Of a stretch of 64,000 nucleotides of DNA, positions 10,830 to 22,799 are shown piece after piece. Source of the stretch: Paraescarpia echinospica (Eukaryota; Annelida; Polychaeta; Sabellida; Siboglinidae). The translations under genes and the position numbers were made by a program. The notes below the pieces were generated by a model. That model was not told the DNA's origin. It saw only the letters and a program-made list of their open reading frames with translations, and ran no database searches. The DNA is taken from the NCBI GenBank assembly GCA_020002185.1, contig CM034537.1, forward strand, positions 10,154,677-10,218,676, in the 5' to 3' direction. Numbering within the stretch: the stretch's first letter is position 1; each line of letters starts with the position of its first letter.

Positions 10830-12390
10830 TACAATCTTAAATTCGTATTGTTATTTTGTTGATAGACATTGCGTGAGTGTCACCCGGTGGTATCATTGGC
10901 GTCGTACTTAATAGAAAACTTGAGTTAAACGAATCGGTAATGCTTTCAACACTACGGGCTCTCTCACACAACCAGCCCCGTGTAATTGATAGTGTTTGGT
11001 TGTCACATAAACAATTGGTTATTGACCATCATGGCGAGATATGACGCGCATTTAACATGATATGTCATCTCTGATTTCACTGATTAAATAAACTTCCGGT
11101 TGAACAAAAGATATGACGACGTTGAGTCATTGTATGAAGGTCCGCTTGTGAAGTGGGCGTTGCCGAGGAAGATCATTACGTTATATTTCATCTTGTGACA
11201 TTACAGACCGAGGTGACATTACAGACCGTGCGTGCAGACCGAGGTTGCACGCACGTGACGATGTACGTAGTTGCCACGAGAGTCGACCATCGGCTGTGTT
11301 TATGTATTAGTTGTATATCGACGCCGCAGTTACGATATTTTCTATCTCGTCATCGCGTGGGTGTAATAAAATGAAAGTGTCTGTAGAATCACATTAATTA
11401 TGCATTGAATCCAACAGGGTAAATGTCATGAGAACATGATGTCATGATATGTTGCTGATTGTAGAAAAGGTGGATGTCTTGTGTATATCATTTACAGTGG
11501 AAGTGCACAAGGATTATCAATTCGACGCCCATATGTTTTTGTTAGTACTTGTAAGACCCTCATGCGCGCGCGCGCGGACGCGCACACACACACACGTACG
11601 CACACAAGAATATAACACAATTCCGGGTGATTCGTCGTTACAAGAATGCAATACTATTATCTTACCGTAACATGTTTATACGTCCGAGTCAGCGAATATG
11701 TTTTACAGTTCAGTGTACAAAAAAAGTACATCACTCGGGTCAAGTTGCCTATTAGAACTTGGAAACTCATAAAGAAGCAACACTATGTACATAATATGTA
11801 GAAATGTCAAAATAGATAACTTGTGTATTAATGAAGAGGGGTGAGGTTAATATATCGATAAAGATTGTCTTCCTTAGCGTGCCGTGAGGTAGAGAACAGT
11901 GCGGCCGGATCTCGATTCGCATGTGGTTATTGTAAATAATTAAATTACCCACGCGCAGTTTCTGCATTTTATCTTTCTTGGCGCAACGCCACATTATTTA
12001 TGTATACCATTTGTTATCACTGATATGATGATTCACGGTTAATAAGGAAAACTGCAGATGTAGCCATCAAATATATGCCCCAACAGCCGTAGCTTCCACC
12101 TGCACATTGACCCAATTGGTTGTTAAGTCACGGATACAATATATATAGTGGCGCCACCTAGCAAGTGAAGCAGTAATGCCACATATTGACTAACTCATGA
12201 CTAACCTAAATTTATGACTGTGGAATTCGTGAACTTATAAAACCATCTCTTGGTCGTAAAAATGTGTCGCAAACATCGATTCAGTAGCGTTTCCTAACGA
12301 GTTAAATTAGTATCAACCAACATTGACGCTGTTGTGGATATCAGAACCTGGCAGTATGGTGAATATGGCACTGGCGAGGGAACGAAATTA
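10830..12390. other. intergenic, no gene seen
   Basis: Contains an 18-bp tandem duplication (GTGACATTACAGACCGAG-like, about 11206-11241) and a short GC/AC alternating tract at about 11565-11605. No gene recognised. Confidence 0.45.
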
Positions 12391-12570
12391 ATATTGGGAG
12401 AACCAGAGCTTCAGCACCACTCCGCTCTACTGTCGGGTCATGACATCGGAAGAAGGGGGAGGGGTGCTGTTGACAATTTTTCGCCGCTGCGCCGCCGTAA
12501 TTTCACTTTCTCCCGCTGTCTCGGCTTTCGACTGGTGACATCGGAAGACAGGAGGGGGTGCTGTTGAATA
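12385..12570. repeat. GC-richer repeat, copy 1 (paired with 14155-14340)
   Basis: Shares ordered blocks with 14155-14340: ACTCCGCT..TGTCGGG, CATGACATC.GAAGA, TCGCCGC..CCGTAATTT and CCGCTGTCTCGGCT. A further partial copy of GACATCGGAAGA..GGTGCTGTTGA lies at 12538-12566. Function unknown. Confidence 0.6.
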
Positions 12571-13430
12571 TTGTTCGCGGCGACGTTCAAACTTTGTTAA
12601 CCTCTCCACAAACCACCAGTTGGACCCCCGTTGACGCTCGCTACAAAGAAAACATCTTAAGGGTCTCAGAAAACAGATTTGCAACCCCTTTGACGCTCGC
12701 CATAAACCCCACATTCAGGCTCAAATTTACTAGATGGCAGAACCATATGCCTGCCCCGACATTCAAGGGGGCAGTTGCCCCTTGCCCCCCTGTTCCCGTG
12801 CCTATGGGGTAGGGTCGTGGTTGCCATGTCACGTCCGTAGAATCTTATTAATTCGGTCGCCAATTTATAAACATGGGGAAACATATGGTAAGATTATAAA
12901 ATTGTAAAACGTACATAGAGGGGTCTACACATGAATTTTCGTGAGTGAACTAATATGGCAGAGTGTCGTCATTATGCTTCGATGTAAAAAACCCGGAACG
13001 CTCATAATTTTTTTGATTGGCCTTAACCTCGCGCGCCGGGTCACTGCTGCTGATTAGGTCAGTGTCAGCCAGCAGTACCCCCTGGCTGATCGCTTTGCGA
13101 AACTCTGAATTTAAGCTCAGCCTATGAAATTACTCACCGTATTAGTGGTTGGCGGCAGGTCAGGTGGTCATAATAAATTTCAACCAACCGTGGCTCGTGT
13201 TACATGCAATGTTTAGGAAGTAGAAGCAATTATTCGAATACACAATACCGCTCAGCTGCTCGCGCTAATGGGCGAACGGGTCATTATATATTGGGATTCC
13301 CAGAAGTCGTGTATTCGTCTTTAAATTGGGGCGGGTATATGCGCTGTTCTCACGGGTGTCACAGTCGTGACTGGCGAAGTCAATTACTAGTTTGACTCGG
13401 CTAACTTCCGCACTTCGCGTAGGCGATCTC
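12571..13430. other. intergenic, no gene seen
   Basis: Moderate GC, short open frames only. Confidence 0.45.
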
Positions 13431-13432
13431 TG

Positions 13433-13492
13433 CCAGGTCTAGTTTTGCACGGCAAACAACCTAGGGCTAGTTTTGCACGGCAAACAGCCCTG
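13433..13492. repeat. ~28-bp tandem duplication
   Basis: CTAGTTTTGCACGGCAAACA occurs twice in succession with near-identical spacers. Confidence 0.7.
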
Positions 13493-13499
13493 GCTTGCG

Positions 13500-13942
13500 A
13501 TGATGAATGGCCTACTAGCCCTACGTATCCTATATTCAGTTTGTGAAGACTCTCACACAGGAAGCAGGTAATAAACATACGTTCCAAACAACTGCTGTTC
13601 GTTTTGAAAGCACTACTTTATTTGCCGACGTTTGATAATTTATACGGTTGAGAAGTCCCCTTATGACGCATGACACAAGTGCGCATGTCGTTGTTTTTCT
13701 TTGGAAAATGGCGACCGCTGTGGATAAGTAGATTCTGAAGGTACAAAGGTTCTATAGTATAAGCTTAGTGATCTCGTTTAAAGTAACGGTGTTAAGACGC
13801 ACACATGCAGGGACTCGTCTTAGTTCATACTGCATTGGACGGATATCTGCAACATATAACCTATTCGTTTTAAATGTGGGCTGTTTGAACAGCCGAGCTA
13901 TAAGCCGGCCTAAAATGTTCGAGCAGGTCAGACCGACCTCAG

Positions 13943-13974
<32 letters not shown>

Positions 13975-14150
13975 CGTATCAGGGGTCACCTATAAATTAT
14001 GTACGCAAGGAGGTGGGGGGTTGAAACAGTGATTGCATTCGTTGTACGTACACGGGGAGGGTCTGTGTTACTGCGTACTGTACAGGGTCGAGTTCAGAGA
14101 GCGTAGTCGGGGGGGGGGGAGGGGGCGCACACAAATCTCCACAGCCTACA
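13500..14150. other. intergenic with (TC)n at 13948-13975 and a G10 run near 14110
   Basis: No gene recognised. The (TC)n tract is about 28 bp. Confidence 0.5.
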
Positions 14151-14154
14151 GGCT

Positions 14155-14340
14155 GCCGAACCAAATTCGTACTGGGTGGTCTGAGCCGGAGCAACAGCAC
14201 GAGACTCCGCTGTCGGGCTGTTGCTGTTGGGATCAGGGCATGACATCAGAAGACGTGGGGAGGGGGGTGGTGGCTGCTGTTAAAAACATGTCGCCGCCGT
14301 AATTTAAGCTTATCCGCTGTCTCGGCTCGACTTATCTTAC
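14155..14340. repeat. GC-richer repeat, copy 2
   Basis: Divergent copy of 12385-12570, lying just downstream of the 3' end of the CR1-like LINE. Confidence 0.6.
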
Positions 14341-14435
14341 AGGTCCTCTTCTGGCTTCTAGGCTGTGATGCCTCTTATGCCAGCTCTGATGTTTGTCGTC
14401 AAACTATATGGTGCGCATGCGTCTGACGATTTGTT

Positions 14436-15254
14436 TCATAATAGGGGTGGAGCTGTGTAATCGAGCTTAATTGGGTGGTTTTTCCATAATTTGTCTAATT
14501 TTCTCTCAAAGGACTGGATTGATGGAGCCTCTACCACAGACTGTGGGAGGCTGTTCCATACGTCCGTGCATCGGTGTATAAATGATTTTTTTTTAATGTT
14601 TAACCGACAACGTCCTTTGAATATTTTTAGGTGATGTCCTCGCGTACATGATTCAGTATCCTTCAAAGTTATAAAGTTCGATGTTACAGCTTTATCATAT
14701 TTGTTTGTTAAAATCTTATACAATTCAATCATGTCTCCTCTGAGGCGACGATATGACAGAGTTGGTAATTTTAGTCTTTGCAGACGTTCATTATATTCAA
14801 GATCTTTAAAACCTGGAATTAATTTGGTTGCTCTACGCTGAACATTTTCAAGAGCTGTCATGTGTTTCATTAAGAAAGGAGCCCATACTTGATTTGCATA
14901 TTCAATATGTGGGCGGACGAGAGATTTAAAAACAGTAGAAAAACACTGTTCATCCATGTAATCAAAAGTGCGACGAATTATCCCCATAATTGAATTGGCT
15001 TTATTAATTTTTTCCGACATGTGCCTCAAAATGACGCCAATATCCTTCACCTTATCCGTACTTGCCAGCGTTATATGATTAGGTCCCAGTGTGTAGCTGT
15101 CATTTCTTATGGTTGATGATCCTACTCTCATATGGCTGCATTTGTCTGGGTGGAACTTTAAGAGAGATTCGTATGTCCAATGTTTTGCATGGGTAAGATC
15201 TTGTTGAAGCTTTGTGCAATCTTCATTGGTGTAAATTGGATGGAAGAGTTTCAT
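14436..15254 (-). pseudogene. CR1-like ORF2 C-terminal half (after the FADD motif)
   Basis: 272 residues that begin at the Met just after the catalytic FADD (codons at 15255-15266 in this frame). They run through WTYESLLKFHPDKCSHM, VRPHIEYANQVW, LENVQRRATKLIPG and the terminal WNSLPQSVV region found in CR1 ORF2 proteins. The frame ends at a natural stop (14436-14438). It is separated from the RT palm by a one-base frame change. Confidence 0.9.
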
Positions 15255-15973
15255 ATCATCCGCAAACAGGAATACTTCTTTATAACATCTGGTAAGTCAT
15301 TAATAAATATAACAAAAAGTAGGGGGCCAATCACCGATCCTTGTGGTATGCCGCTGATGACATCATGCCAGTCTGAAAAAGAATTATTGACCCTTACACG
15401 TTGTCTGCTGTGGGCCAACAGAGCTGCAACCCAGCTTAGAATATTTCCTTGAATTCCATAGCTCTGGAGTTTCTCTATAAGTCGTAGATGTGGAACTTTG
15501 TCAAATGCTTTCATAAAATCACAATATACTACATCAATACATCCATCGTTATCTAGTGTCTCAGTCCATGAGTCGAGTACTTTAAGTAATTGGAGAACTG
15601 TAGACCGCCCTTTGATGAAACCAAATTGTTTGTCGCTCAACAGGTCATTATCTTTCAAGTGTTTAGTGATGGTATCTCTGACTATGCCTTCCATTATTTT
15701 CTCTACTATGCTCTTTAAGCTGACTGGCCGGTAGTTATGTGCTTGATTTTTGTTTCCTTTCTTGTGAATTGCAGATATGTTTGCTATTTTCCAGTCTTTG
15801 GGTAGCATGCCTGTTTTCAGCGACGTGTTAAAAATTGTGGATAGTGGAGTGTTAATACTCTCTGCCAATTCGTTTAGTACACGAGGATGGAGGCCGTCAG
15901 ATCCTGGTGATTTGAATATTTTTAGTTTCTTTAGCTTACCACTACCTCTAGTGGGCTCTGTTATATGTTGCAC
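15251..15973 (-). pseudogene. CR1-like reverse transcriptase palm
   Basis: 240 residues: KSPGSDGLHPRVLNEL, NYRPVSL, CDFMKAFDKVPH (motif A), SGIPQGSVIGPLLFVIF (motif B). The frame runs off just before motif C. FADD is present in the next frame at 15255-15266, so one indel at about 15265 disconnects the catalytic motif. Confidence 0.92.
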
Positions 15974-15974
15974 A

Positions 15975-16480
15975 AACTAACAATCTCGAAGTTTCTCAAT
16001 AAATTTAAATTCTTTCTCCTCTGTACTTGCTGCTGTGGTTGACATTGTTTCCCAATCAATTTTAGGATAGTTAAAATCTCCAAGTAGTAGAACACGTGCA
16101 ATTTTTTTTCTCACTTATTTTATCAAGTAGTTTGTTAAGATTGTCATTGTTCTCTGTGGTACTGTTTGGACTTCTATAAAAGGAGCCTATGAAAAGAGTT
16201 TCTTTCCCTTTCAGTTTTAAAGTGCAAAATTGTGCTTCATTGAACTCGACATCAAACTGATGCACTTCAAATGGCAACGAATTGTGAAGAAACAAGATCA
16301 TCCCTCTGTCCTGTGTCCTCACTAATGTTTATAGTTTCCATAGAATATCCTTCCAGGTTATATTCCTGTGTGGACACTGCTATAACCTGTGGTGGAGTTG
16401 AATGATTTTTTATTCTACATTTTAGTTCTGTTAATTTTTCTTTTGTTAGTACATCCGCATTTGTGTACCATGCAATTATT
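15975..16480 (-). pseudogene. CR1-like apurinic endonuclease fragment
   Basis: Three frames together resemble the N-terminal endonuclease: IIAWYTNADVLTKEKL (about 16480-16430), LFLHNSLPFEV and FIGSFYRSPNS (16071-16322), then LLGDFNYPKIDW (about 16090-16050). The SDH-containing C-terminus is deleted. The frame break at 16101-16108 falls in a run of eight T. Confidence 0.85.
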
Positions 16481-17549
16481 TCTCTGGCACTGGCACTTGT
16501 GGTGCGAGAGTTTGGTTGGTATTTTCGCCCCTCTTTTTTACTTTGATGATCTGTCTTTCTCCTGGGCGCCCTCTTACCAGGTAGACAACATTTATTGTCT
16601 GCTCCTGCTGTGTTTTTTCTCTTGCCTCCTGTAGTAGTCGCTCCTTCTCTCTGTCATCTTTGCTCATGTCATGCTTTATAACCATTCCACTGAATGGTTC
16701 CCCTTTGTTTTTCAGTTTGTATAGGTTTTTCATGACAAAAGCTTTTTTATCCTCTTCTGGGAATGTTACAAGTAACGGACGAGTTCTAGTTCCCTCTGTT
16801 TCCATTTCCTTTCTTTGTTTGCTCCCTAATCTCCTTACTTGTAGGTCTTCAGGTTGGTGTTTACCGTCTGTAGTGTATCCTGACATTTCCCTCATTAGTT
16901 TCCTGTCATGAATATTGTTGTCTTCTTTCAGAGTGCTGGTCCCCTCTGGCACATTGTATACCACAATGTTCTTCATTCTGGTCATTCGGTCATTTATTTG
17001 TGTGAACACAGTGGCGACCAAGTCATCTTTGTTTGTGACTGGTTCTACGTATGTTGCTCCTAGTGATTCATGTGGTGTCTGAGATTGATGATTGGATACT
17101 TTTGAGACTGTCTCCTCAAGTTCATTGACTCTGGTTTGGACTGCTTTTTGTTTATTTTCCATTGCTGTCAATTTCTTTTCAAATTTGTCTTGACGCTCGT
17201 TTATGATAAGGATGTGTGACATGATTGCTTTTGCCCCTTTTTGGCATGATTTACAGTACCAACTGATTTGTTGGTTTTCATCGCTGGTTAATATGGCATA
17301 CAAGGCATCAGACACACTTTGACAGACTTTGTGATACCATCCCTTACAGATGTCACACTCAATGGCGTCCTCGTTATCTTTAACTTCCAAGCTGCAGTCA
17401 GGGCAGACACATTTTTCTTGATCTCTGTCAGCCTCTAATTTCTTGTTTGTTTTATGACTTCTTTGAATTGTGTCTTGATGATGTTGCCTTAGAGCTAGAC
17501 GAGCTACCTCGTAGAGATCTTGATGTTTGAGATAACACTGGTGTACCAC
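16476..17549 (-). CDS. CR1-like LINE ORF1 protein (PHD finger, coiled coil, RNA-binding-like)
   Basis: 357 residues, uninterrupted. A PHD-type finger of C4HC3 pattern sits at roughly residues 47-100 (CVCPDC, IECDICKGWYHKVC, WYCKSC). A charged heptad-rich segment at about 105-155 is likely a coiled coil. About 195-310 resembles the L1/CR1 ORF1 RNA-binding fold (IVVYNVPEG, RLG, RPLLVTF). Function in the family is nucleic-acid chaperone and particle formation. An alternative ATG in another frame at about 17560 (MATGGTPVLSQTSRS) may be the original N-terminus, separated by a frame change near 17460. It has no host role. Confidence 0.85.
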   Translation of the reverse strand: MVHQCYLKHQDLYEVARLALRQHHQDTIQRSHKTNKKLEADRDQEKCVCPDCSLEVKDNEDAIECDICKGWYHKVCQSVSDALYAILTSDENQQISWYCKSCQKGAKAIMSHILIINERQDKFEKKLTAMENKQKAVQTRVNELEETVSKVSNHQSQTPHESLGATYVEPVTNKDDLVATVFTQINDRMTRMKNIVVYNVPEGTSTLKEDNNIHDRKLMREMSGYTTDGKHQPEDLQVRRLGSKQRKEMETEGTRTRPLLVTFPEEDKKAFVMKNLYKLKNKGEPFSGMVIKHDMSKDDREKERLLQEAREKTQQEQTINVVYLVRGRPGERQIIKVKKRGENTNQTLAPQVPVPEK

Positions 17550-17599
17550 CAGTTGCCATATTTGTTAGATACTTAATACATACACATTTTTCATTAACC

Positions 17600-17990
17600 T
17601 ACAAAAAAAAAATTATTCACTTTTATACTAAACTGAATAGGTGGAAGTGCAGGGTTTGGGCCTAGTGCAAACACCAACAGATAGAAGCAATGATAGGGTA
17701 AATGTTAGGTTTTTTTTCTAGCCCTGGGCCGACTCAGGGCTTGAAATATGTTGAAGACACAAGGGTGATGATGATACACCCGAAGAAAGGCCTGTTAGTT
17801 CAGGAAATGGCAAGACAGAGGAGAAGGATTTAAGAATATATAATCTACGTGTCTTATATAGCTAATGTATATTTAATTACTGTGATGTTTAGTTTTTAGA
17901 ACACCCTGATTATGCGAGTTGCATTGGGGGTGATTTGTGTTTCGTGCTCTTTGCTTATTGTTTACTTTTCCGCCATTTTGTTTTAAATTC
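17600..17990. other. intergenic, no gene seen
   Basis: No supported feature between two LINE fragments. Confidence 0.45.
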
Positions 17991-17995
17991 TACGG

Positions 17996-18745
17996 GTGGT
18001 TGCTAAGCAAATATTTTGGCGAAATAAGACTTTGGAACGATTGCCAGACAGACGTCTTAATGACATTTTCGTTTGGATGACTGAGAGTAGATTAAAGTTA
18101 AATGCTGATAAAACAGAGTTCCTCATTATTGGTACACAGAACTACCATGACAACATTAAAAGCTTATTTCCTACACCTGTGCTTAGACAGTATGTTACGC
18201 CTGCACCTTCAGCACGAAATCTCGGTGTAGTCTGATGATAATTTCAATTTTAGACGGCATATTTCTCAAACTTGTCGCTGCTGTTATTATCATATTCTTG
18301 ATTTACGACGTATTCACCGTCATCTGCTTCTTTCTGTTGAAAAAACCATCGCAACTGCACTTGTTACTAGTAGGCCTGACTTGCAATTCCCATTTTCACA
18401 ATATTGCCCTTAAGGATATTACTTGGTTACAACATATACAGAATTGCTTAGCTAGGGCTGTGACTCGGTCTCAGCGGTTTCCTCACTCGGTGCCTCTTCT
18501 GAAGTCTTTGCACTGGCTTCCCGTCCGATATCGTATTATTTTTAAGATCTGTACCATTACCTATCAGGCACTTTCATGTAAGCAGCCAGCATATTTATAT
18601 TCATTGCTTACTCCTGTTTACTCTGGAATATGCTCCCTCTTAGTGTTAGATCAGTTGACAATATTATACAATTTCGCCGTCATTTAAACACTTACCTTTA
18701 TAACCTTGCGTATCCACCTTAGCTCCCTGACGTATCGATCCGTCT
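17996..18745 (+). pseudogene. L2-like LINE 3' fragment
   Basis: WMTESRLKLNADKTEFLIIG and SARNLGVV (17996-18235), then after a frame change WLQHIQNCLARAV and SLHWLPVRYRI (18420-18540). These are the post-RT segments of L2-type ORF2. RT core and endonuclease are absent. Confidence 0.85.
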
Positions 18746-18757
18746 GTTGACGACTTT

Positions 18758-19955
18758 AATATTTAACAAGATTACCATCCAGAACATTAACTGGCAGGTG
18801 GGCAGGTGGACAAGGAAGCCTTTTGGCTTATCGAGATTCCAATACTTTTTATCTACGTGTATCCCGCCCTTTTATGGTATGTGTCGATTTTATCTTTAAA
18901 CATATTCACGCTACTAGCACCAACACAATCAGGAGATAATATGTTCCATTCATTTACAGTCCTTTGTGAGAATGAGAACTTTCGTATATCTAATCTACAT
19001 TGCTCCTTTACTAACGTAACTTCATGTCCTCGGGTCCTTTTATCTTTCTTAACTGAGAACAAAATGTTTACCAATATTTTTATAACCATTCAATATTTTA
19101 AAAATTTCTATCTCATCTCTCAATCTCCTGGACTCTAGTGTTGTTGAACCAAATTTTTTAGGCGTATTTCGTAACAGAGATCCTCAGTTTTGGTATCATT
19201 TTAGTTGCTCTCCTCTGTACTCTCTCTAGCATATCTATGTCCATCCTGCGATATGGCCTCCACGCTTGAATACAACATTCTAAATGAGGCCTAACTATTG
19301 TTTTATACAGCGGTATTATTAGCTCTTTTTCTTTATACGTTATGTTTCGCCTAATTAATCTCGATGATTTTATTTCCCTTTGAAGCAACAATACCACACT
19401 GCTCTGAAACCTTCATATCAGCACTAATGGTTAAACCTAAGTCATTTTCTTTTACAGTAGTACTTAGTACAGAACCTCCCATTGAATATCGTATATCTTC
19501 GTTCCCATGTCCTGTGTGGAGGCATTTACATTTCCCAAAATTGAACAACATTTGCCATTTTTTCAGACCATTTTATCAACCTGTCAAGATCATCTTGTAA
19601 ATGATGTCTATCTTCATCACGTTTAATCCTTCTAAACAATTTTGTATCATCTCTCGTTGTCTTCTGTCAATTAGCCATTTTTCTATCCAGTTAATGAAAC
19701 CATTTCCTATGCCATGGGCCTTTAGTTTAAGCAGTAATCTTTGATGTGGCACTTTGTCGAAAGCTTTCTGAAAATCTAAGTAGATGATATCTACTGGTGA
19801 TCCCTCGTCTACACACTTGTTCCACAATTTCCAATAGTAGTTTGGGCGGAATCCCATCCACTCCAGGTGATTTATTATTCTTCATCGCCCTAATTTTCTT
19901 AGCTACCATTTCCGGGGTTACAGTTAACTTATCGATTCTGATATTGACTAACCCT
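18758..19955 (-). mobile_element. CR1-like LINE copy 1, 5' truncated, with RT core deleted
   Basis: Contains MVAKKIRAMKNNKSPGVDGI (19909 downward), YLDFQKAFDKVPHQRL (motif A), then jumps from the RQR segment directly to DDTKLF (about 19645), so motif B and half of FADD are lost. It continues with MGGSVLSTTVKENDLGLTIS (19490 downward) and VQRRATK. The 3' terminus (AAGGAAG..CCACCTGCC..AATCTTGTTAAATA) matches the end of copy 2 at 24727. Several frameshifts. Confidence 0.88.
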
Positions 19956-19959
19956 TATG

Positions 19960-20340
19960 TATTGATGCGCTTCTGAGCTTGGTTACCGAGGGTTTAGGCA
20001 CAAAAGAAGTTACCTTATTATTATAAATCAAATATTATTGCACGAACTACCCACAGAACATCCGAACAAACCCGCACAAGTTGTTGCGTTAGCTCAATGA
20101 TGGGCTACTCGGAGGATCACTAACTATCTACATACCGTTTTACGAGTATTATGCGTACTGCTATTTATCAATAGCCATTTAATTATGCTTACGTCTTTCA
20201 TATAGGTATAGACTCGTCATATCAACATACTGTGATGTGCCAAAGCTTGGATTCAGGTCTGCTCGATGCATTTAGTTCCAGCCACCTGTGACAGTTTCAG
20301 TTTTAAAAAAACCGTTCAGTATGAGGGGAACTATTGTGCA
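19960..20340. other. spacer between LINE copy 1 and the Gypsy 3' end, no gene
   Basis: No supported feature. The exact Gypsy 3' boundary could not be fixed within 20325-20365. Confidence 0.4.
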
Positions 20341-20364
20341 ACACCTGAAGCCATTATTTGGGTG

Positions 20365-20464
20365 AATTATTGGGTTTTATCAACGACCACATGGTCAAAC
20401 GTGATTACAGTTAAAACGGAACTTCGGCAGACTCGCGGGAGCATCAATTGTTCGATACACAGCA
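20365..20464 (-). repeat. Gypsy 3' LTR (partial alignment)
   Basis: About 100 bp matching 29573-29615 plus 30348-30394 (the 5' LTR without its insertion). Just upstream on the minus strand is a purine tract (about 20465-20476), as expected for the polypurine primer, followed by an LTR start of TGCTGT. The 3' edge is uncertain. Confidence 0.7.
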
Positions 20465-20547
20465 TTCCTCCTCACTTTAGTTAGATGTACACCCATTACG
20501 GTAATAACACCCAATGGTCCAAGATAGGTAGCCAGCCAGATGCTACT

Positions 20548-21545
20548 TTAACAATTATAAATCCACACGTTCAGGCGGCTTCCTGCATATGTCGAACGTC
20601 TAGGCTCTGCTACGTCTGCAGCAGACGCAATGTCAGTTGCCTGACTCAGTGCAAGCGATTGAGGGGCTTCAGGCTCTTCATGAGACTCAGCTCCGAACTC
20701 AGGGAATGTCTCTATCGGCGGAGGCAATACCGTTGACGCCAACTGGTGACTCGACAGTCTTCCTTGTATTTGATCGATGTGGCGACGAACGATGGCTCCA
20801 CCTTCGAGACGGACGGTGTACGATACTGGTCCCGCCTGTTGTTCGATTGTGCTAGGTACCCAGCTTGCAGCGTTGCCATGGTACCGAAGAGCGTACACAC
20901 GATCACCGGTTTTGAAAATACGAACCTTGGCATGCCGGTCGTGCGTCGCCTTCTGTTTGGTTTGTATGGCAATGACCGTCCAACCGACATCTGGCTTAAT
21001 GAGACGAAGCCGGGTCTTCAGCTGCCTATTCGTCAACAGTTCAGAGGGTGTTATGCCCGTCGTTGAGTATTGAGTAAGACGGCTCGTTCGGCCATACCAT
21101 TTTATGCCGGGTGATGGGGCGCACTTGTAATGTGCCTGATGCCTTTGTGTCGACAGAACTCTCGAAACTCTTCGCTAACGAACCCAGTGACATTGTCACT
21201 ACGATGACACCCGGGATGCCATGAGTGCTGAATGACCGTCGCAGTTTACTGATGGTCGTGGTTGACGTGGAACCTGACGTAAGGTACGCGTCTATCCACT
21301 TCGAATGGGCGTCGATCGCCACCAGCATCATTCTGCCCATGTATGGACCTGCATAATCGATATGCCGTCGCGACCATGGTCGATCGGGGAACGACCATGG
21401 TTGTAAGGGAGCTTCCATAGATCTGGGTCGGCTACGCATGCAGATGTCGCAGGTTTTGACCTTTTTCTCAATGTCCTGATCGGTGCCTGGCCACCCCATT
21501 AAACTGCGACGTGGCACGATCACAGAGTGTGCATTGCGCAATTCT
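20548..21545 (-). pseudogene. Gypsy integrase
   Basis: 21541 downward: remnant of the zinc-binding region (WPGTDQDIEKKVKTCDIC), catalytic-core motifs HIDYAGP and LVAIDAHSKWIDAY, then HGIPGVIVV. A frame change follows. 21036 downward covers the C-terminal domain (KTGDRVYALRYHG, GPVSYTVRLEGG, RRHIDQIQ). Breaks and substitutions make it non-functional. Confidence 0.9.
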
Positions 21546-21584
21546 TCTAACAGTGGCTAACCTTGCAAGCGGCAAGTCAAAGCA

Positions 21585-22701
21585 AAGCGACACTTGGTGT
21601 GCGATCACTGCCACAGCTGGGTAGATTTTGCATTGTCCGGCTGTGGGAAGTCATGGGCAGAAACCACGGAGGAAGGATTCACCTTTCAGTGCATTGGGTG
21701 TTGGAAGGTGGAGTGTATGCAGAAGGAGATAGTTAGGTTGACAGTTATTGTGAAGGGAATGGAGATGGGAATTAGCATGGAGAGAGACGACAGGGAGAGA
21801 GGTGGGAATACTGCAAGACTGAAGAAGAATAGCAGTGGCAAGAAAACTGAGGAAAGGAGATTGAGAGGAGGGAAAGGTGATTGGAGGGGAAGAAATTGGA
21901 AAATCAACGACAGAAAACGTGACAAGCGTGAAGGTGACAGGGGAGAAAATGACCGTAGAGAAGGAGGGGGGAAGATGGGACGGGAGAGGAGAGAAGAAAA
22001 TGAGATGGGAGGAAATGTGTTAGAAGAGAAGTCGATAAAAGGGACGCTGACAGGAGGAAAGATGACAGTAAAGAATGGATCGGAAGAGAATGTGACAGGA
22101 GAGAAGACGACGGGGGAAAATACAACAACCAGACAGATGCAATCCGAAGAAGGAGCTACTCTAAGGCAGTTATTGAGGGAGTAATGAGGAAAGAGAGGGT
22201 GTTTATGGGCGACTCCATTATGAGAAAGATGGACAAGACACTGAGCGAGGGGAAGGACGTTGTTTGTCTACCGGGGGCTAGGATTGAACATGTGACTGAC
22301 AGGGTAGAGAAGGTATTGGCAAGGGAGGGTCTATACTGGTACATGTAGGAACAAATAATGCAGACGGGGAGGGAACAACTGGGATAGTACAGAAGTATAG
22401 ACAGTTAGTGAGGAAACTAAAGAAGACGAGCTGAACAGATTAGTCTGTCAGGAATTTTGCCAGTAATGGGAGGAAGGGGGCAACGTATATAAACTGCAAG
22501 AGGATGGCGATCAACACACTAGTTGAGCAGATGTGTGAAGAAGAGGGGGTGGGATTCACAGATTTATGGGGATACTTTGTTGGGAGGGAAGATATGTACA
22601 TGAGAGATGGCCTCCATCTAAGTGGAAAGGGGGCAGCAGTTTTCTCAGAGAACCTGCTGCGATCTGTTGACAGTGGGACAGGTTGCATCTATTTAAACTA
22701 G
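21585..22701 (+). pseudogene. CR1 ORF1: zinc finger + SGNH-type esterase
   Basis: Zinc-finger-like segment WCDHCHSWVDF..CG..FQCIGC (21594-21705), then a Lys/Glu/Gly-rich linker to 22184. After a frame change comes an SGNH hydrolase: GDS (22208-22216, nucleophile Ser), GTNN (22348-22359, after another frame change) and DGLH (22606-22617, Asp/His pair). PHD plus esterase is the known architecture of CR1 ORF1. At least two frameshifts inactivate it. The three catalytic blocks survive. Confidence 0.85.
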
Positions 22702-22799
22702 ATTCACAGGGGGGCTCACAGAAAAGCCTGAAACTGGAGGCATAGATAAAGACAGCAAAAATAAATCAGCGAAGAACAGTCTGGAAAACTCTGCTGAAG

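Larger units (their letters stand above)
14415..17590 (-). mobile_element. CR1-like LINE, nearly full length, internally deleted
   Basis: Minus-strand order is ORF1 (PHD finger, coiled coil, RNA-binding-like domain; 17549-16476), ORF2 endonuclease fragment (16480-15960), RT (15973-15251), C-terminal region (15254-14436). The endonuclease stops at an ITEPTRGS-like motif and is fused directly to the RT N-terminal KSPGSDGLHP, so the end of the endonuclease and the linker are deleted (about 15930-15960). Frameshifts lie at about 16320, 16105 (a T8 run) and 15265. Family known: CR1 clade of the Jockey superfamily. Confidence 0.9.
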
